NCBI RefSeq assembly: GCF_004363175.1
Contig: NZ_SNYR01000001.1
Coordinates: 434,001 to 498,000, forward strand
DNA from: Maritalea mobilis
GTDB taxonomy: Bacteria; Pseudomonadota; Alphaproteobacteria; Rhizobiales; Devosiaceae
DNA: 64,000 nucleotides
Direction: 5' to 3'
Shown here: in pieces, positions 37,395-47,268 of the stretch
Layout: each line of letters starts with the position of its first letter
Numbering within the stretch: the stretch's first letter is position 1
The notes under the pieces: model-generated
Told to the model about the DNA's origin: nothing
The model's database searches: none
What the model saw: the letters and a program-made list of their open reading frames with translations, nothing else
Position numbers and translations under genes: made by a program

Positions 37395-38863
37395 TAGCCC
37401 ACACTGCCTTCAAGGCTGATGCCAATCAGCTTTTGGCTTTCCGCCATAAATTCCATCGGCAAATGTTGCAGCACTTCGCGCACAAACCCGTTCACGATCA
37501 GCGCCACTGCCTCTTCTTCATTCAGGCCGCGTTGCTGACAATAAAACATCTGATCATCTGAGATTTTCGATGTGGTCGCTTCGTGTTCAAACACAGCGCT
37601 TGAATTACGGCTCTCAATGTACGGCACTGTGTGTGCACCACATTTATCGCCAATCAACAGGCTGTCACACTGGGTAAAGTTCCGTGCGCCAGTTGCTTTC
37701 GCATGGGCAGAAACTTGGCCACGATATGTGTTTTGTGAAACACCTGCCGAAATGCCTTTAGAAATAATCCGAGAAGATGTGTTCTTGCCCAAATGGATCA
37801 TTTTGGTGCCGCTATCCACTTGCTGGTGGCCATTCGAAATCGCAATCGAATAGAATTCACCAACTGAATTGTCTCCACGCAAAATGCAGCTTGGATATTT
37901 CCAAGTGATGGCAGAACCGGTTTCAACCTGTGTCCAAGAAATCTTAGAATTCTTGCCGCGACAATCGCCGCGCTTGGTCACAAAGTTATAAATGCCGCCC
38001 TTGCCGTCTTTATCGCCTGGGTACCAGTTTTGAACGGTCGAATATTTGATCTCAGCATCATCCAACGCCACCAGTTCAACCACAGCAGCGTGCAACTGGT
38101 TCTCATCGCGCATTGGGGCCGTACAGCCTTCCAAATAGCTCACATAAGAGCCTTCATCAGCAATGATCAATGTGCGTTCAAACTGACCCGTTTTTTCTTC
38201 GTTGATGCGGAAGTAAGTTGATAGTTCCATCGGGCAACGCACGCCTTTTGGAATATAAACAAATGACCCGTCAGAGAACACGGCCGCATTCAATGTTGCG
38301 TAGAAATTGTCAGAGGTCGGAACAACCGAGCCAAGATATTTCTTCACCAATTCTGGGTGTTCTTTCACCGCTTCTGAGATCGAGCAGAAGATCACGCCAG
38401 CTTTGGCCAACTCTTCTTTAAAGGTCGTCACAACAGATACGCTGTCAAACACCGCATCAACAGCCACTTTCGCGCCTTCAACACCAGCCAACACAGCTTG
38501 TTCAGAAAGCGGGATGCCCAGCTTCTCATATGTGGCCAACAATTCAGGATCAACTTCATCAAGGCTTTTCGGCCCCGGTGTCGATTTTGGTGCGGCATAA
38601 TAATAAAGGTCTTGGAAGTCGATTTCAGGATAATCGACACGCGCCCAGCTTGGCTCTTCCATTTGCTGCCAACGGCGGAAAGCTTCTAAACGCCATTCCA
38701 ACATCCATTCTGGCTCATCCTTTTTGGCCGAAATGAAGCGTACAATATCTTCATTCAAACCCTTAGGGGCCAATTCCATTTCGATATCGGTCTTAAAGCC
38801 ATACTTATATTTATCAACGTCAATTTCCTTGACCTGATCAATAGTTTCCTTAACCGCAGCCAT
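37394..38863 (-). CDS. sufB: Fe-S cluster assembly scaffold SufB
   Basis: 489 residues, normal length. SufB is the main scaffold on which clusters form. The family segments [16 protein letters not shown]-like ([19 protein letters not shown]), [19 protein letters not shown] and the C-terminal [20 protein letters not shown] are present, including the conserved Cys in DCRGKNSK and [12 protein letters not shown]. It follows a cysteine desulfurase gene by 26 bases. Confidence 0.96.
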   Translation of the reverse strand: MAAVKETIDQVKEIDVDKYKYGFKTDIEMELAPKGLNEDIVRFISAKKDEPEWMLEWRLEAFRRWQQMEEPSWARVDYPEIDFQDLYYYAAPKSTPGPKSLDEVDPELLATYEKLGIPLSEQAVLAGVEGAKVAVDAVFDSVSVVTTFKEELAKAGVIFCSISEAVKEHPELVKKYLGSVVPTSDNFYATLNAAVFSDGSFVYIPKGVRCPMELSTYFRINEEKTGQFERTLIIADEGSYVSYLEGCTAPMRDENQLHAAVVELVALDDAEIKYSTVQNWYPGDKDGKGGIYNFVTKRGDCRGKNSKISWTQVETGSAITWKYPSCILRGDNSVGEFYSIAISNGHQQVDSGTKMIHLGKNTSSRIISKGISAGVSQNTYRGQVSAHAKATGARNFTQCDSLLIGDKCGAHTVPYIESRNSSAVFEHEATTSKISDDQMFYCQQRGLNEEEAVALIVNGFVREVLQHLPMEFMAESQKLIGISLEGSVG

Positions 38864-38889
38864 TTCGAGACCTCTCTTTCATCATCCCA

Positions 38890-40065
38890 TCAAACAGCGC
38901 GCGCGTTTGGATGCGCACTGTCTTTAAACTTCTCCGCAATCTGCGCACTGGCAGATAGAAATGCTTCAATATCATCTGGCGTGCTGTTCCAACCTACGCT
39001 CAGGCGTAACGCACAATCCGCCAAGTCTGGATCAACATGCATGGCACTCAACACATGTGAGCGCGACACTTTGCCTGATGAACAGGCAGACCCAGCTGAA
39101 AGCGCAATCCGCGCCAGATCATATTGAATCATTGAAATATTGTTCTTGATGCCCGGCAGCGCAAACGCGCTGGCCATGCCAGAACGGGGCGCATCTGCGC
39201 CAAAAAACACAACTTGCGGAAACAGCGCCTTCAAGCCCTCTTCCGCCTTCGCCACCAAATCCTGTGGCATTTGGGCAAAATTCTCTTTTGCCTGTGCAGC
39301 GGCAACGCCAAATGCAGCAATCAGCGCAGCAGATTCGGTGCCGCCGCGGCGCCCCTGCTCTTGTCCACCACCGGGGATCAGGCGCACATCATCAACGCGC
39401 GGCTTCAAAATCAATGCGCCAACACCAGCCGGACCACCAATTTTGTGCGCTGATACACTATAAAAATCTGCGCGAGATGGATCGAAATAAAACTCGACCT
39501 TGCCCGCCCCTTGGGCACCATCCACCAGCAGATAATGTTCCTTGTCGAACAGCAGCTCGCCAATCTCTTCAATGGGCTGCACCACGCTGGTTTCATTGTT
39601 CACTTGCTGCACAGCCACCAAAACGCGCTCATCTGCCGCATCAGCAGCAGCCAATTGCGCCTCAAGTGCAGCAAGGTCCAAAAGTCCATTTTCAAGCATT
39701 GGAATAAAGTCAAACGGCACTCCGGCGCTTTCAACTGCGCGGATCACCGCCATATGCTCGCCTGCGCCAACCAAAATCCGTTGGACTTTCTGGCTGCGGG
39801 CCAAGCCCCAAATCGCATGGGTCAGGCTTTCCGTAGCGGACCCTGTAAACACCACCCGTCCCCGCGCTGTGCCGCACAACAGCGCCACTTGGTCGCGGGC
39901 TTCTTCAATGATCGCACGCAGCTTGCGTCCATTCTCATGCACGGAAGAAGGATTGCCCGGAATCGCTAAAACATCCACCAACGCATCGCGCGCCGCAGGC
40001 AACAAAGGTGCCGAAGCGCTATGGTCTAGATATGTCACCGCGTTCCGCGTCATTGAAAAATTCAC
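38890..40065 (-). CDS. cysteine desulfurase, IscS/NifS type I, first gene of the suf operon
   Basis: 391 residues; the start may be the ATG at 40065 or 40053. The PLP lysine is in YSVSAHKIGGPAGVGALI, and the catalytic cysteine lies in the longer type I loop SAGSACSSGKVSRSHVL. Having both this and the type II SufS in one operon is common in alphaproteobacteria. No Rrf2-type regulator gene (IscR or RirA) precedes it; instead a long dyad with an Irr-like box lies about 95-135 bases upstream. Confidence 0.93.
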   Translation of the reverse strand: MNFSMTRNAVTYLDHSASAPLLPAARDALVDVLAIPGNPSSVHENGRKLRAIIEEARDQVALLCGTARGRVVFTGSATESLTHAIWGLARSQKVQRILVGAGEHMAVIRAVESAGVPFDFIPMLENGLLDLAALEAQLAAADAADERVLVAVQQVNNETSVVQPIEEIGELLFDKEHYLLVDGAQGAGKVEFYFDPSRADFYSVSAHKIGGPAGVGALILKPRVDDVRLIPGGGQEQGRRGGTESAALIAAFGVAAAQAKENFAQMPQDLVAKAEEGLKALFPQVVFFGADAPRSGMASAFALPGIKNNISMIQYDLARIALSAGSACSSGKVSRSHVLSAMHVDPDLADCALRLSVGWNSTPDDIEAFLSASAQIAEKFKDSAHPNARAV

Positions 40066-40158
40066 TCTTTTTCAGGGCCACAGGCCGATTCAGCCAAACA
40101 GTTCTTGAATTTTGCGCGCGACAATAGGTAAAAGAAGCGCACAATTATTGACTGTTGG

Positions 40159-40199
40159 GCGAAAAACTAGTTTTGAATAATTCTAAACTGGTTTTTCGC
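40159..40199. promoter_or_regulatory. 41-bp dyad with near-consensus Irr/ICE box upstream of the suf operon
   Basis: GCGAAAAACTAGTTT (40159-40173) and AAACTGGTTTTTCGC (40185-40199) are complementary at 14 of 15 positions. The centre TTTTGAATAATTCTAAA (40171-40187) differs by one base from the iron control element TTTAGAA-N3-TTCTAAA bound by the Fur-family regulator Irr in alphaproteobacteria. It lies in the 240-base gap between the divergent suf operon and hydrolase gene. Iron- and haem-dependent control of suf by Irr is known in related bacteria, so this site is plausible. The outer arms are unexplained. Confidence 0.65.
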
Positions 40200-40305
40200 A
40201 CTCACGTTTTAGGTAGCGTGCTGACATTCGTCAACCCTTTTCGCCGAACAATCCCTGCATTCGGCAAAAGCTTTTGGTTTTGAGTGGGGAAAGAAGGTCT
40301 CGTGT

Positions 40306-40968
40306 ATGCCTGAAGTATTCTTTAATGGTCCCGCTGGTCGCCTTGAAGGGCGCTACCAACCCGCAAAAGACCCAAATGCGCCGATCGCAGTTGTGCTGCA
40401 TCCGCATCCGGAATTTGGCGGCACCATGAACAACCAAATTGTTTATAATCTTTTTTACATGTTCGCCAAACGCGGCTTTTCTGTGCTGCGCTTCAATTCT
40501 CGCGGCGTTGGTCGGTCTCAAGGCTCGTTTGACCATGGTGTTGGCGAATTGTCTGATGCCGCTGCTGCGCTTGATTGGTTGCAAACCTTGAATAAGGAAA
40601 GCCCTGGCGTTTGGATCGCTGGCTTTTCGTTCGGTGCATGGATTGGCATGCAGCTTTTGATGCGCCGTCCAGAAGTGGAAGGCTTTATCTCTGTTGCGCC
40701 ACCAGAAAATCTTTATGACTTTGCTTTCTTGGCTCCTTGCCCATCTTCTGGCCTGATCATTCATGGCGAAAAAGACCGCGTGGCACCACCAGAAGCAGTT
40801 CAAAAGCTTGTTGATAAGTTGCAACAGCAAAAAGGCATCACAGTGGAACAAAAGATCGTTGAAGGAGCTAACCACTTCTTCGAAGATCGCATTGATCCAT
40901 TGATCGAAGAATGCGCCGAATACCTCGATCGTCGGCGTGAAGAAATCGCCCAAGGCGGTGGCCGTTAG
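40306..40968 (+). CDS. alpha/beta hydrolase (COG2945-like)
   Basis: 220 residues. A compact alpha/beta hydrolase with the nucleophile elbow AGFSFGAWIG, an oxyanion-side segment VVLHPHPEFGGTMNN, LRFNSRGVGRS, and the late acid/His pair around IIHGEKDRVAPPE and VEGANHFFEDRID. The substrate is unknown. It lies 44 bases upstream of tyrS on the same strand and is probably co-transcribed. An AAGG Shine-Dalgarno precedes the ATG. Confidence 0.85.
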   Translation: MPEVFFNGPAGRLEGRYQPAKDPNAPIAVVLHPHPEFGGTMNNQIVYNLFYMFAKRGFSVLRFNSRGVGRSQGSFDHGVGELSDAAAALDWLQTLNKESPGVWIAGFSFGAWIGMQLLMRRPEVEGFISVAPPENLYDFAFLAPCPSSGLIIHGEKDRVAPPEAVQKLVDKLQQQKGITVEQKIVEGANHFFEDRIDPLIEECAEYLDRRREEIAQGGGR

Positions 40969-41012
40969 CAAACCTGCGCGGCAAAATATAAAAAAAATAA
41001 AAGGAAAAGCTT

Positions 41013-42266
41013 ATGACCTACAAATCCGACTTTTTGCGCACGCTAGAAGAGCGCGGATTTTTGTATCAGCTTTCTGATGCAGAAGGCCTAGACAAGAAAC
41101 TGTGTGAAGGTCCGGTAACAGGTTATATTGGCTTTGACGCAACCGCAAAGAGCCTGCACGTGGGTAACCTCGTGCAGATCATGCTGCTCTATTGGCTGCA
41201 AAAAACAGGCAACAAGCCTCTTGTTTTGATGGGCGGCGGCACCTCCATGGTGGGCGACCCGACAGGCAAAGACGAAATGCGCCAAATGATGACGCCTGAA
41301 ATCATTGAAGGCAATAAATCAAGCATTCGCGAGATCTTTGCCAATGTGCTGGACTTTGGTGATGGCCCGACAGATGCGACTATGCTCGACAATGCTGAGT
41401 GGCTTCTAAAGCTCAACTACATTGATTTTCTGCGTGATGTAGGTGCCAAAATCTCCATCAACCAAATGCTGACACGCGAAGCCGTGAAGCAACGTTTGGA
41501 TCGCGAACAATCTTTGAGCTTCTTGGAGTTCAACTACATGATTTTGCAAGGCTACGACTTTGCTGAAATCAACAAGCGTTATGGCTGCACCCTGCAAATG
41601 GGCGGCTCAGACCAGTGGGGCAACATCCTTTCTGGTGTGGATTTGGCACGTCGATTGAACGGTGCAGAATGTTTTGCGGTCACCACACCACTCATCACCA
41701 AATCTGATGGCTCAAAAATGGGTAAATCGGTTGCAGGTGCTGTGTGGCTCCGGGCGGACATGCTGTCGGTTTATGACTACTGGCAGTTCTGGCGCAACAC
41801 AGGCGACGCGGATGTTGGCAAATTCGCCAGATTGTTCACAACCCTCCCCTTGGATGAAATCGCCCGCTGGGAAGGCTTGGAAGGCAATGAGCTGAACGAA
41901 GTCAAAAAGCAATTGGCCATCGCCGCCACCGCCATGATCCACGGTCAAGAAGCCGCAGAAGAAGCCGCTGAAACAGCGCGCCGTACGTTCGAAGAAGGCG
42001 CAATTGATCTAACGCTACCCACTGTGGAAGTGACCAAAGCTGAGTTCAACGAAGGCTTGGGCATCTTAAATGCCTTCGTCACTGCTGGCCTCGCCGGATC
42101 AAACGGCGAAGCACGCCGCCTGATCAAATCAGGCGCCCTCAAGGTGAATGACGAAAAGGTCGATGATGAACGCGCCACACTGGGCGAAGGTCAACTTCTG
42201 CCTGAAGGCGTCATCAAACTATCAGCCGGCAAAAAGCGGCATATCCTGCTTAAGCCTGCCGAATAG
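41013..42266 (+). CDS. tyrS: tyrosyl-tRNA synthetase
   Basis: 417 residues. It charges tRNA-Tyr. The class I signatures are HVGN (in [13 protein letters not shown]) in place of HIGH and KMGKS (in [14 protein letters not shown]) in place of KMSKS, both usual for bacterial TyrRS. The tyrosine-pocket segment [13 protein letters not shown] and the C-terminal S4 RNA-binding domain ([18 protein letters not shown]) are present. A strong AAAGGAAAAG Shine-Dalgarno precedes the ATG. Confidence 0.96.
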   Translation: MTYKSDFLRTLEERGFLYQLSDAEGLDKKLCEGPVTGYIGFDATAKSLHVGNLVQIMLLYWLQKTGNKPLVLMGGGTSMVGDPTGKDEMRQMMTPEIIEGNKSSIREIFANVLDFGDGPTDATMLDNAEWLLKLNYIDFLRDVGAKISINQMLTREAVKQRLDREQSLSFLEFNYMILQGYDFAEINKRYGCTLQMGGSDQWGNILSGVDLARRLNGAECFAVTTPLITKSDGSKMGKSVAGAVWLRADMLSVYDYWQFWRNTGDADVGKFARLFTTLPLDEIARWEGLEGNELNEVKKQLAIAATAMIHGQEAAEEAAETARRTFEEGAIDLTLPTVEVTKAEFNEGLGILNAFVTAGLAGSNGEARRLIKSGALKVNDEKVDDERATLGEGQLLPEGVIKLSAGKKRHILLKPAE

Positions 42267-42287
42267 GCACATCGCAATAACTAAAGA

Positions 42288-42316
42288 AAAGCCCGGCCAT
42301 CGCGCCGGGCTTTTTT
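42288..42316. terminator. bidirectional terminator between tyrS and the AsmA-like gene
   Basis: A ten-base-pair perfect stem AAAGCCCGGC / GCCGGGCTTT (42288-42297 with 42304-42313), six T on the plus strand, and TTTTCTTTAG on the minus strand. It can end both tyrS (plus) and the gene ending at 42321 (minus), although it sits after that gene's stop by only a few bases. Confidence 0.93.
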
Positions 42317-42320
42317 GGAG

Positions 42321-45300
42321 CTAATTCTGCACCTGTTCCAACGCACGCTCAGCTTCAGGATCGCCCTTCGCTTTAAATTCGAAGATCTGGCGGAAAACAC
42401 CCGGGGCCAGAATTGAAGCTGGATTGATCGAGAATTGCGGATCATCCAGCGGTCCACGCACCGCAAATGTAACCCCAATAAGCCCTTCGCCATCACGGCC
42501 ACCCAAAATCGCCCCAAGCAGCGGCAGCTTCTGGAAGATATTGTTCAAACCGAACAGCGGGATGTAGGTGCCCACCAAATCATATTGGCGACTGCCTGTA
42601 TAAATATTGCCCCGCAATGTGCCACCAATTGTGCCGCCATCAAGCGCCCCCTTGGTCACGGTAATCACGCCATCACCGCCGGTGAACTCAATTTCAGCCT
42701 TGCGGAAACGCAATTGGTTTTGCCGCTCAATCAGCTTTCGGCTGTCCCGGTGGTTACCCAAAACCAGCGCAACCTTTTCCTCGTCCGCAATCGCAAACTC
42801 ATTAAGCGTAAAGCCGCCAGAGATTCGCCCAGCCTTATCGTTGATGTTCAGCACAAGGCTGCCCACACCATTCAACAAACGCGGATAAATACCGATAAAG
42901 CGCAACAACGTTCCCAAATCATTGGATGCCGCCACCATAGACCGACCGGATTGCAGCGGATTGGTCGTAATCGACACTGATTTATCATTGCCGAACGAAG
43001 ATTGCATATTCACCGTGCGGAAATCTGCCCCGCGGAACACAAACCGCCCTTTGGTGTTAAACGCAGTCGTTTTGTAAAAGCCCAAGGCCCGATCCAGCGA
43101 AATATCAATATCGATGATTTGATCTTCCGCATTCGAAGTGGCCGCAGAAGTGCCTTGATCCAACCCGAGGAAGCGCCGCAGCATGGGCTTCAAATCAAGC
43201 TGTTCGCCCGAAAGATTGACCTTAAAGCCCCCCTTGACCGGCGACAAAGACACTCTTGCCTTATCGCCTGGGTTCAGTTGGAAGGTAGACATTTCAGCAT
43301 TGGTCAGTCCGTCCTCAAAATCATATTCAAGGCCACCTGCAATCCGCACATTGCCGAAGCGTAAATCAATTTGCGGCACATCTACATGATCTTCAGCCAA
43401 CCGCAATTCAGCGTTCAATTGGCCAGCAACGCCCGCCTTTTTAGAAACACCAAGTTCCGAGAATTTCAGCGCCGCATTGGTCAAATCCACAGCGACCTGA
43501 ATGTCGTCACCCACCGGGCGGCCAACAACGCGGATTGGCCCAGTCACAAATTGTGACACATCAAAGCCAAGCTTCTTCCGTTCTTTCTCGGTCAAAGTGG
43601 CGGACGCAGTGATCACCGGATCGCTTTCATCCTCAGCCTCAATCCGCAAATCGGCCAGCACATCATCAACGCGTACGCGGCCTGATGCCTGATAACCTTC
43701 TTGCGAGGCTGTAAACTGCAGATCCCCCTCGCTAACCGCATAGCCTTCAATCGGCACATCGCTCGCAAAGTCCTGCACGCTGCCATTCAACGTATAATCA
43801 AGGCCCTCCGGCTTGCCGTCACCAAACTGCGAAATCGTCGCAATCACATTGATGTCGGCCGCGCCAGTCAAATCCTCTGGCTTATATTCAAGATCAAAAT
43901 CTTCCAGCAAATTCAGCGGCTCTTTGGAAGCAATGGCAATCAAAGTGCTCACATCACCTTCAAGGTCACCTGAAATCTCGAACACCTGATCCTTAGGGAA
44001 AGTATTGCGGTTCAAATAGGCCGCATTGGTGATCTCCACCTGCCCCGCCGCATCGCTTACCAGTCCACGGTCAAAGCCCATTTCTATAAAATGGTCTTTC
44101 ACTTTAATGGTCGTGGTGCCCACAATATCAATCGTTGGAAAACCCGGCAGCGGCAGCAAAGAAACATCTTGCGCCGTCCCCAAAATGGTCAGACCGTCTT
44201 TTGGGATGGGCTTATCTTCACCCTTTTCACCAATGGTCCCCACCGGAAAATCAAACCGCATCTTCGCGGTGTTCAGCCGACCATCGGAAACATTTTCCAC
44301 AAACCATTCTCGCGCTTCCCGCGCCAGAAAATACGGCCATAGCCGCTTCAAACTGTCCGCATCCATGCCGCGGGCCACCATGGCCAAGTCAAGCCCAATG
44401 CCCGCCTGCAAGACATCAACCCGGCCATCCGCCTGCAAACTATATTCGCCAGTATTGATCGTCACCTTATCAATGCCAATCGCGCCATAAACAGGCGCAG
44501 ACCAGCCATTGAATAGAATGTTCGGAATCACCTTCTCAGGCGCATCCATATCGTTCGGATGCAAATAGACATTGGCCAGTTGCATGCCGATGCCAACCGT
44601 TGGTCCGTAAAGCTCGTCCAAACCGAGCGCAAATTCGCCTGAAATATCAGCGTAGCTTTGCCCCACTTCAATGCGTGTCGGCGACAGGAAATAACGGCTC
44701 TCGCGCGGCTTCCATTCCACTTGCGCCACTTCGGATTGCACGGGAAAAACATCACTCTCAACCGCCGCCAATGTGCCGCTCACATCCACATCAAACTGGC
44801 CGAGATAAACGCCCTTATCGTCAAAATTCACGTCAAAATCGAGCTTTGATCCGCCTTTCAGCGCAAACACGCCATCTTGATCATCCAAAAATGGCATCAG
44901 CAATGCCAAATCTAAATTCTCAAAGCTGCCACTCACGCGACGTTCTTGCCCGGCTTCCATGGTCCAGAAAAAACTGCCCGACGTGCGGCGACCTGCTGCG
45001 CTGAAGCGCGAGAACATGGAAACGCCATTGTCATAGGCCAGCAACTCAAGCTCAACATAATCAAGCGAGCGATATAGCTGATAAATCCGGTCAAGCACAT
45101 CAATGCGCCCACCGCTGACAGTCAGCTTGCGATAGGCCCCATCTGCTGTGTTTTCCGCAAACAGCGCAAGCAATCCTTCCAACCCATTCACGGCCTCAAT
45201 GGCCCATGCATTGTCAGACTTGACCTTGAGCGCCTCATCGCCCGAGCGCAGGCTAAGCCCTTCATCACCCACGGTAACGTTCAGGCCAGATTGGCTGCCC

Positions 45301-45785
45301 ACCTGCAGGCGAACCGTTGGCGTGTCACCCACGCTTTCTTCATCAAATTCAAGGTTGGCTAGGTTGACCCCGTTAAAGTCCTGCACCAATTGCACATGCG
45401 GCTCACGCACCTCCACCTCAATAGCAGGACGACCGGAAAGCCACGCAGGCATAAACCAGCGTAAATCCACATTTTCAGCCACAAATTGCGCACCAGATTG
45501 CTCGTGCCAAACCCGCAATTTATTGAGGTTAAGTGCCGGTATCCAACCTTCACGCAGGGTCAGGCCAGCCTTCTGGAAATCTGCCGCATAGCCCTCAGGC
45601 AATTGCTCTTCAATTTTTTGGGCAACCAAACCATGTACACCGGGAAAAGACACAACGTTCAACGCGAGAACGATCACAGTCACCGCAATAAGCGCCACAA
45701 ATGCCCCGGAGAAATGCACCCGCTTGCGCTTGTGTAAGGGCCTTGTGTCTTTGGGTGGTTTCGCGCGTTTTTTAGTTTGTCTCAT
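42321..45785 (-). CDS. giant AsmA/DUF3971 (YhdP/TamB-like) envelope protein
   Basis: 1154 residues. A basic cytoplasmic N-terminus (TKKRAKPPKDTRPLHKRKR) and one membrane helix (about residues 26-48, FVALIAVTVIVLALNVVSF) precede about 1100 periplasmic residues made mostly of beta-strand repeats. The C-terminal part is AsmA-like (GNIYTGSRQYDLVGTYIPLF). Such proteins form long grooves that carry phospholipid between inner and outer membranes in E. coli (TamB, YhdB, YdbH group). Similarity here is structural rather than detailed. It is divergent from the peroxiredoxin gene. Confidence 0.85.
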   Translation of the reverse strand: MRQTKKRAKPPKDTRPLHKRKRVHFSGAFVALIAVTVIVLALNVVSFPGVHGLVAQKIEEQLPEGYAADFQKAGLTLREGWIPALNLNKLRVWHEQSGAQFVAENVDLRWFMPAWLSGRPAIEVEVREPHVQLVQDFNGVNLANLEFDEESVGDTPTVRLQVGSQSGLNVTVGDEGLSLRSGDEALKVKSDNAWAIEAVNGLEGLLALFAENTADGAYRKLTVSGGRIDVLDRIYQLYRSLDYVELELLAYDNGVSMFSRFSAAGRRTSGSFFWTMEAGQERRVSGSFENLDLALLMPFLDDQDGVFALKGGSKLDFDVNFDDKGVYLGQFDVDVSGTLAAVESDVFPVQSEVAQVEWKPRESRYFLSPTRIEVGQSYADISGEFALGLDELYGPTVGIGMQLANVYLHPNDMDAPEKVIPNILFNGWSAPVYGAIGIDKVTINTGEYSLQADGRVDVLQAGIGLDLAMVARGMDADSLKRLWPYFLAREAREWFVENVSDGRLNTAKMRFDFPVGTIGEKGEDKPIPKDGLTILGTAQDVSLLPLPGFPTIDIVGTTTIKVKDHFIEMGFDRGLVSDAAGQVEITNAAYLNRNTFPKDQVFEISGDLEGDVSTLIAIASKEPLNLLEDFDLEYKPEDLTGAADINVIATISQFGDGKPEGLDYTLNGSVQDFASDVPIEGYAVSEGDLQFTASQEGYQASGRVRVDDVLADLRIEAEDESDPVITASATLTEKERKKLGFDVSQFVTGPIRVVGRPVGDDIQVAVDLTNAALKFSELGVSKKAGVAGQLNAELRLAEDHVDVPQIDLRFGNVRIAGGLEYDFEDGLTNAEMSTFQLNPGDKARVSLSPVKGGFKVNLSGEQLDLKPMLRRFLGLDQGTSAATSNAEDQIIDIDISLDRALGFYKTTAFNTKGRFVFRGADFRTVNMQSSFGNDKSVSITTNPLQSGRSMVAASNDLGTLLRFIGIYPRLLNGVGSLVLNINDKAGRISGGFTLNEFAIADEEKVALVLGNHRDSRKLIERQNQLRFRKAEIEFTGGDGVITVTKGALDGGTIGGTLRGNIYTGSRQYDLVGTYIPLFGLNNIFQKLPLLGAILGGRDGEGLIGVTFAVRGPLDDPQFSINPASILAPGVFRQIFEFKAKGDPEAERALEQVQN

Positions 45786-45928
45786 TAATGGCTTTTATGC
45801 TGCGGGTTGAATTGTCTCAGCTACAATGGCAAATGATTGAGCAGGCTAGTTTTTGGCTCATAAGTCTCAAAATGGGCTGATCTGTGGCCAAACTGAATCT
45901 TCTTGTCCTTTCACAAAGGAATTATCTT

Positions 45929-46402
45929 ATGGCTGAACTCCAAATTGGCGATAAAGCGCCCGATTTTACCAATGCCACCGAATCGCAAGATTTTACCCTG
46001 TCAGAGCATAAGGGTAAAAACATAGTGCTATTTTTCTACCCAAAAGATGATACGCCGGGCTGCACGGTGGAAAACATCGACTTTACAGCACTTTTGCCAG
46101 AGTTCGAAAAACACAACACCGTGCTTGTGGGCTGTTCAGCTGATCCTGTCGCCAAACATGCAAAATTCCGCGCGAAGCATGATTTGAAAATCATTCTTTT
46201 GTCCGATGAAGAGCACCAAACCATGGAAGCCTATGGCGCATGGGGCGAAAAGAAAATGTACGGCAAAACCTTTATGGGCATTAAGCGCACCACATTTCTG
46301 ATCGATGAGAATGGGAACATTGCCCATATCTGGCGCAACGTCCGCGCCAAGGGCCACGCCGAAAAAGTGCTGGAAAAAGTGGTCGAACTCAAAAATGACT
46401 AA
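45929..46402 (+). CDS. bcp: thioredoxin-dependent peroxiredoxin, Bcp type
   Basis: 157 residues from the ATG at 45929 (MAELQIGDKAPDFT), with an AAAGGA Shine-Dalgarno eight bases upstream. The peroxidatic cysteine lies in FFYPKDDTPGCTVENIDF. Many Bcp proteins have a resolving cysteine five residues on (CTTEACDF type), where this one has Ile, so it probably works as a 1-Cys or atypical form; one other cysteine is in VLVGCSADP. The stop overlaps the start of the next gene (ATGACTAA). Confidence 0.92.
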   Translation: MAELQIGDKAPDFTNATESQDFTLSEHKGKNIVLFFYPKDDTPGCTVENIDFTALLPEFEKHNTVLVGCSADPVAKHAKFRAKHDLKIILLSDEEHQTMEAYGAWGEKKMYGKTFMGIKRTTFLIDENGNIAHIWRNVRAKGHAEKVLEKVVELKND

Positions 46403-47204
46403 CGGCCTATTCGAAAGCGCAGTCGCCATTGTTGCCGAACCAGATTTGGAACGTAAAACCGATCTGGCCATGGAAACAGCGCGCAAATGGCTAAAACGGC
46501 AAATGGGCAAGGGCCGCTTTGATGAAGCGTCTCTGCCTGAAGTTCCGGGCCGGCCAGATAAGCCTGAGCTGCTGCCTCCCGGCAAAATGCCCAAACGTAA
46601 TTTGCGCACGCCAGAAGGCCGCAAAGCTCATGTGCACGCCCTTGCCCATATCGAGCTTGGCGCGGTTGATCTCACCTGGGACCTCGTGGCACGCGGCTGC
46701 GGCCATAATTTGCCCCGTTCATTCTTGGACAATTGGGTTCAGGTCGGTTTGGAAGAGGCCAAGCATTTCCGCATGCTGTCTACACGCTTGCAAGAGCTGG
46801 ACAGTTTTTACGGCGCCTTCCCCGCCCATGATGGGCTTTGGCAATCTTGCGCTGAAACCGCCCATGATTTACTGGCACGTCTAGCCATCATCCCTTTGGT
46901 GCTTGAAGCACGCGGGTTGGACATTACCCCGGTAATGATCGAGCGCACGCAAGCGATTGGCGATGAGGCCACCGCGAAAATCTTGCAAACTATCTATAAT
47001 GATGAAAAGCGACATGTGGCGTTTGGTGCGAAATGGTTTCGCTATCAATGCGACATTGAACATAAGCAGCCCATCCCGACATTTCAAAATCTGGTGCGGC
47101 AGCATTTCCGCGGTGCGCTCAAGCCACCATTTAATGATAAGGCTCGGGCCGCCGCGGGCCTAACTCCAAGTTTTTACAAGCCAATTGCCCCCATTATCGG
47201 ATAG
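46395..47204 (+). CDS. DUF455 ferritin-like di-iron protein
   Basis: 269 residues from the ATG at 46395, which overlaps the peroxiredoxin stop by eight bases. DUF455 proteins are helical bundles of the ferritin-like superfamily. Three ligand-like motifs are visible: HALAHIELGAVDL, GLEEAKHFRML and YNDEKRHVAFG, giving repeated Glu and ExxH positions for two metal ions. The enzymatic role is not established. Tight coupling to a peroxiredoxin hints at a link with peroxide handling. Confidence 0.86.
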   Translation: MTNGLFESAVAIVAEPDLERKTDLAMETARKWLKRQMGKGRFDEASLPEVPGRPDKPELLPPGKMPKRNLRTPEGRKAHVHALAHIELGAVDLTWDLVARGCGHNLPRSFLDNWVQVGLEEAKHFRMLSTRLQELDSFYGAFPAHDGLWQSCAETAHDLLARLAIIPLVLEARGLDITPVMIERTQAIGDEATAKILQTIYNDEKRHVAFGAKWFRYQCDIEHKQPIPTFQNLVRQHFRGALKPPFNDKARAAAGLTPSFYKPIAPIIG

Positions 47205-47268
47205 TTAACCATAATCGCCCATTCTGAAGCTCAGAAGAGAATCGAGCGCTAAAGAATGGGCGGAACAA

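Noticed and set aside
40231-40971. Open frame of about 246 codons on the minus strand
   Set aside because: It is the antisense shadow of the alpha/beta hydrolase gene, whose motifs are intact on the plus strand.
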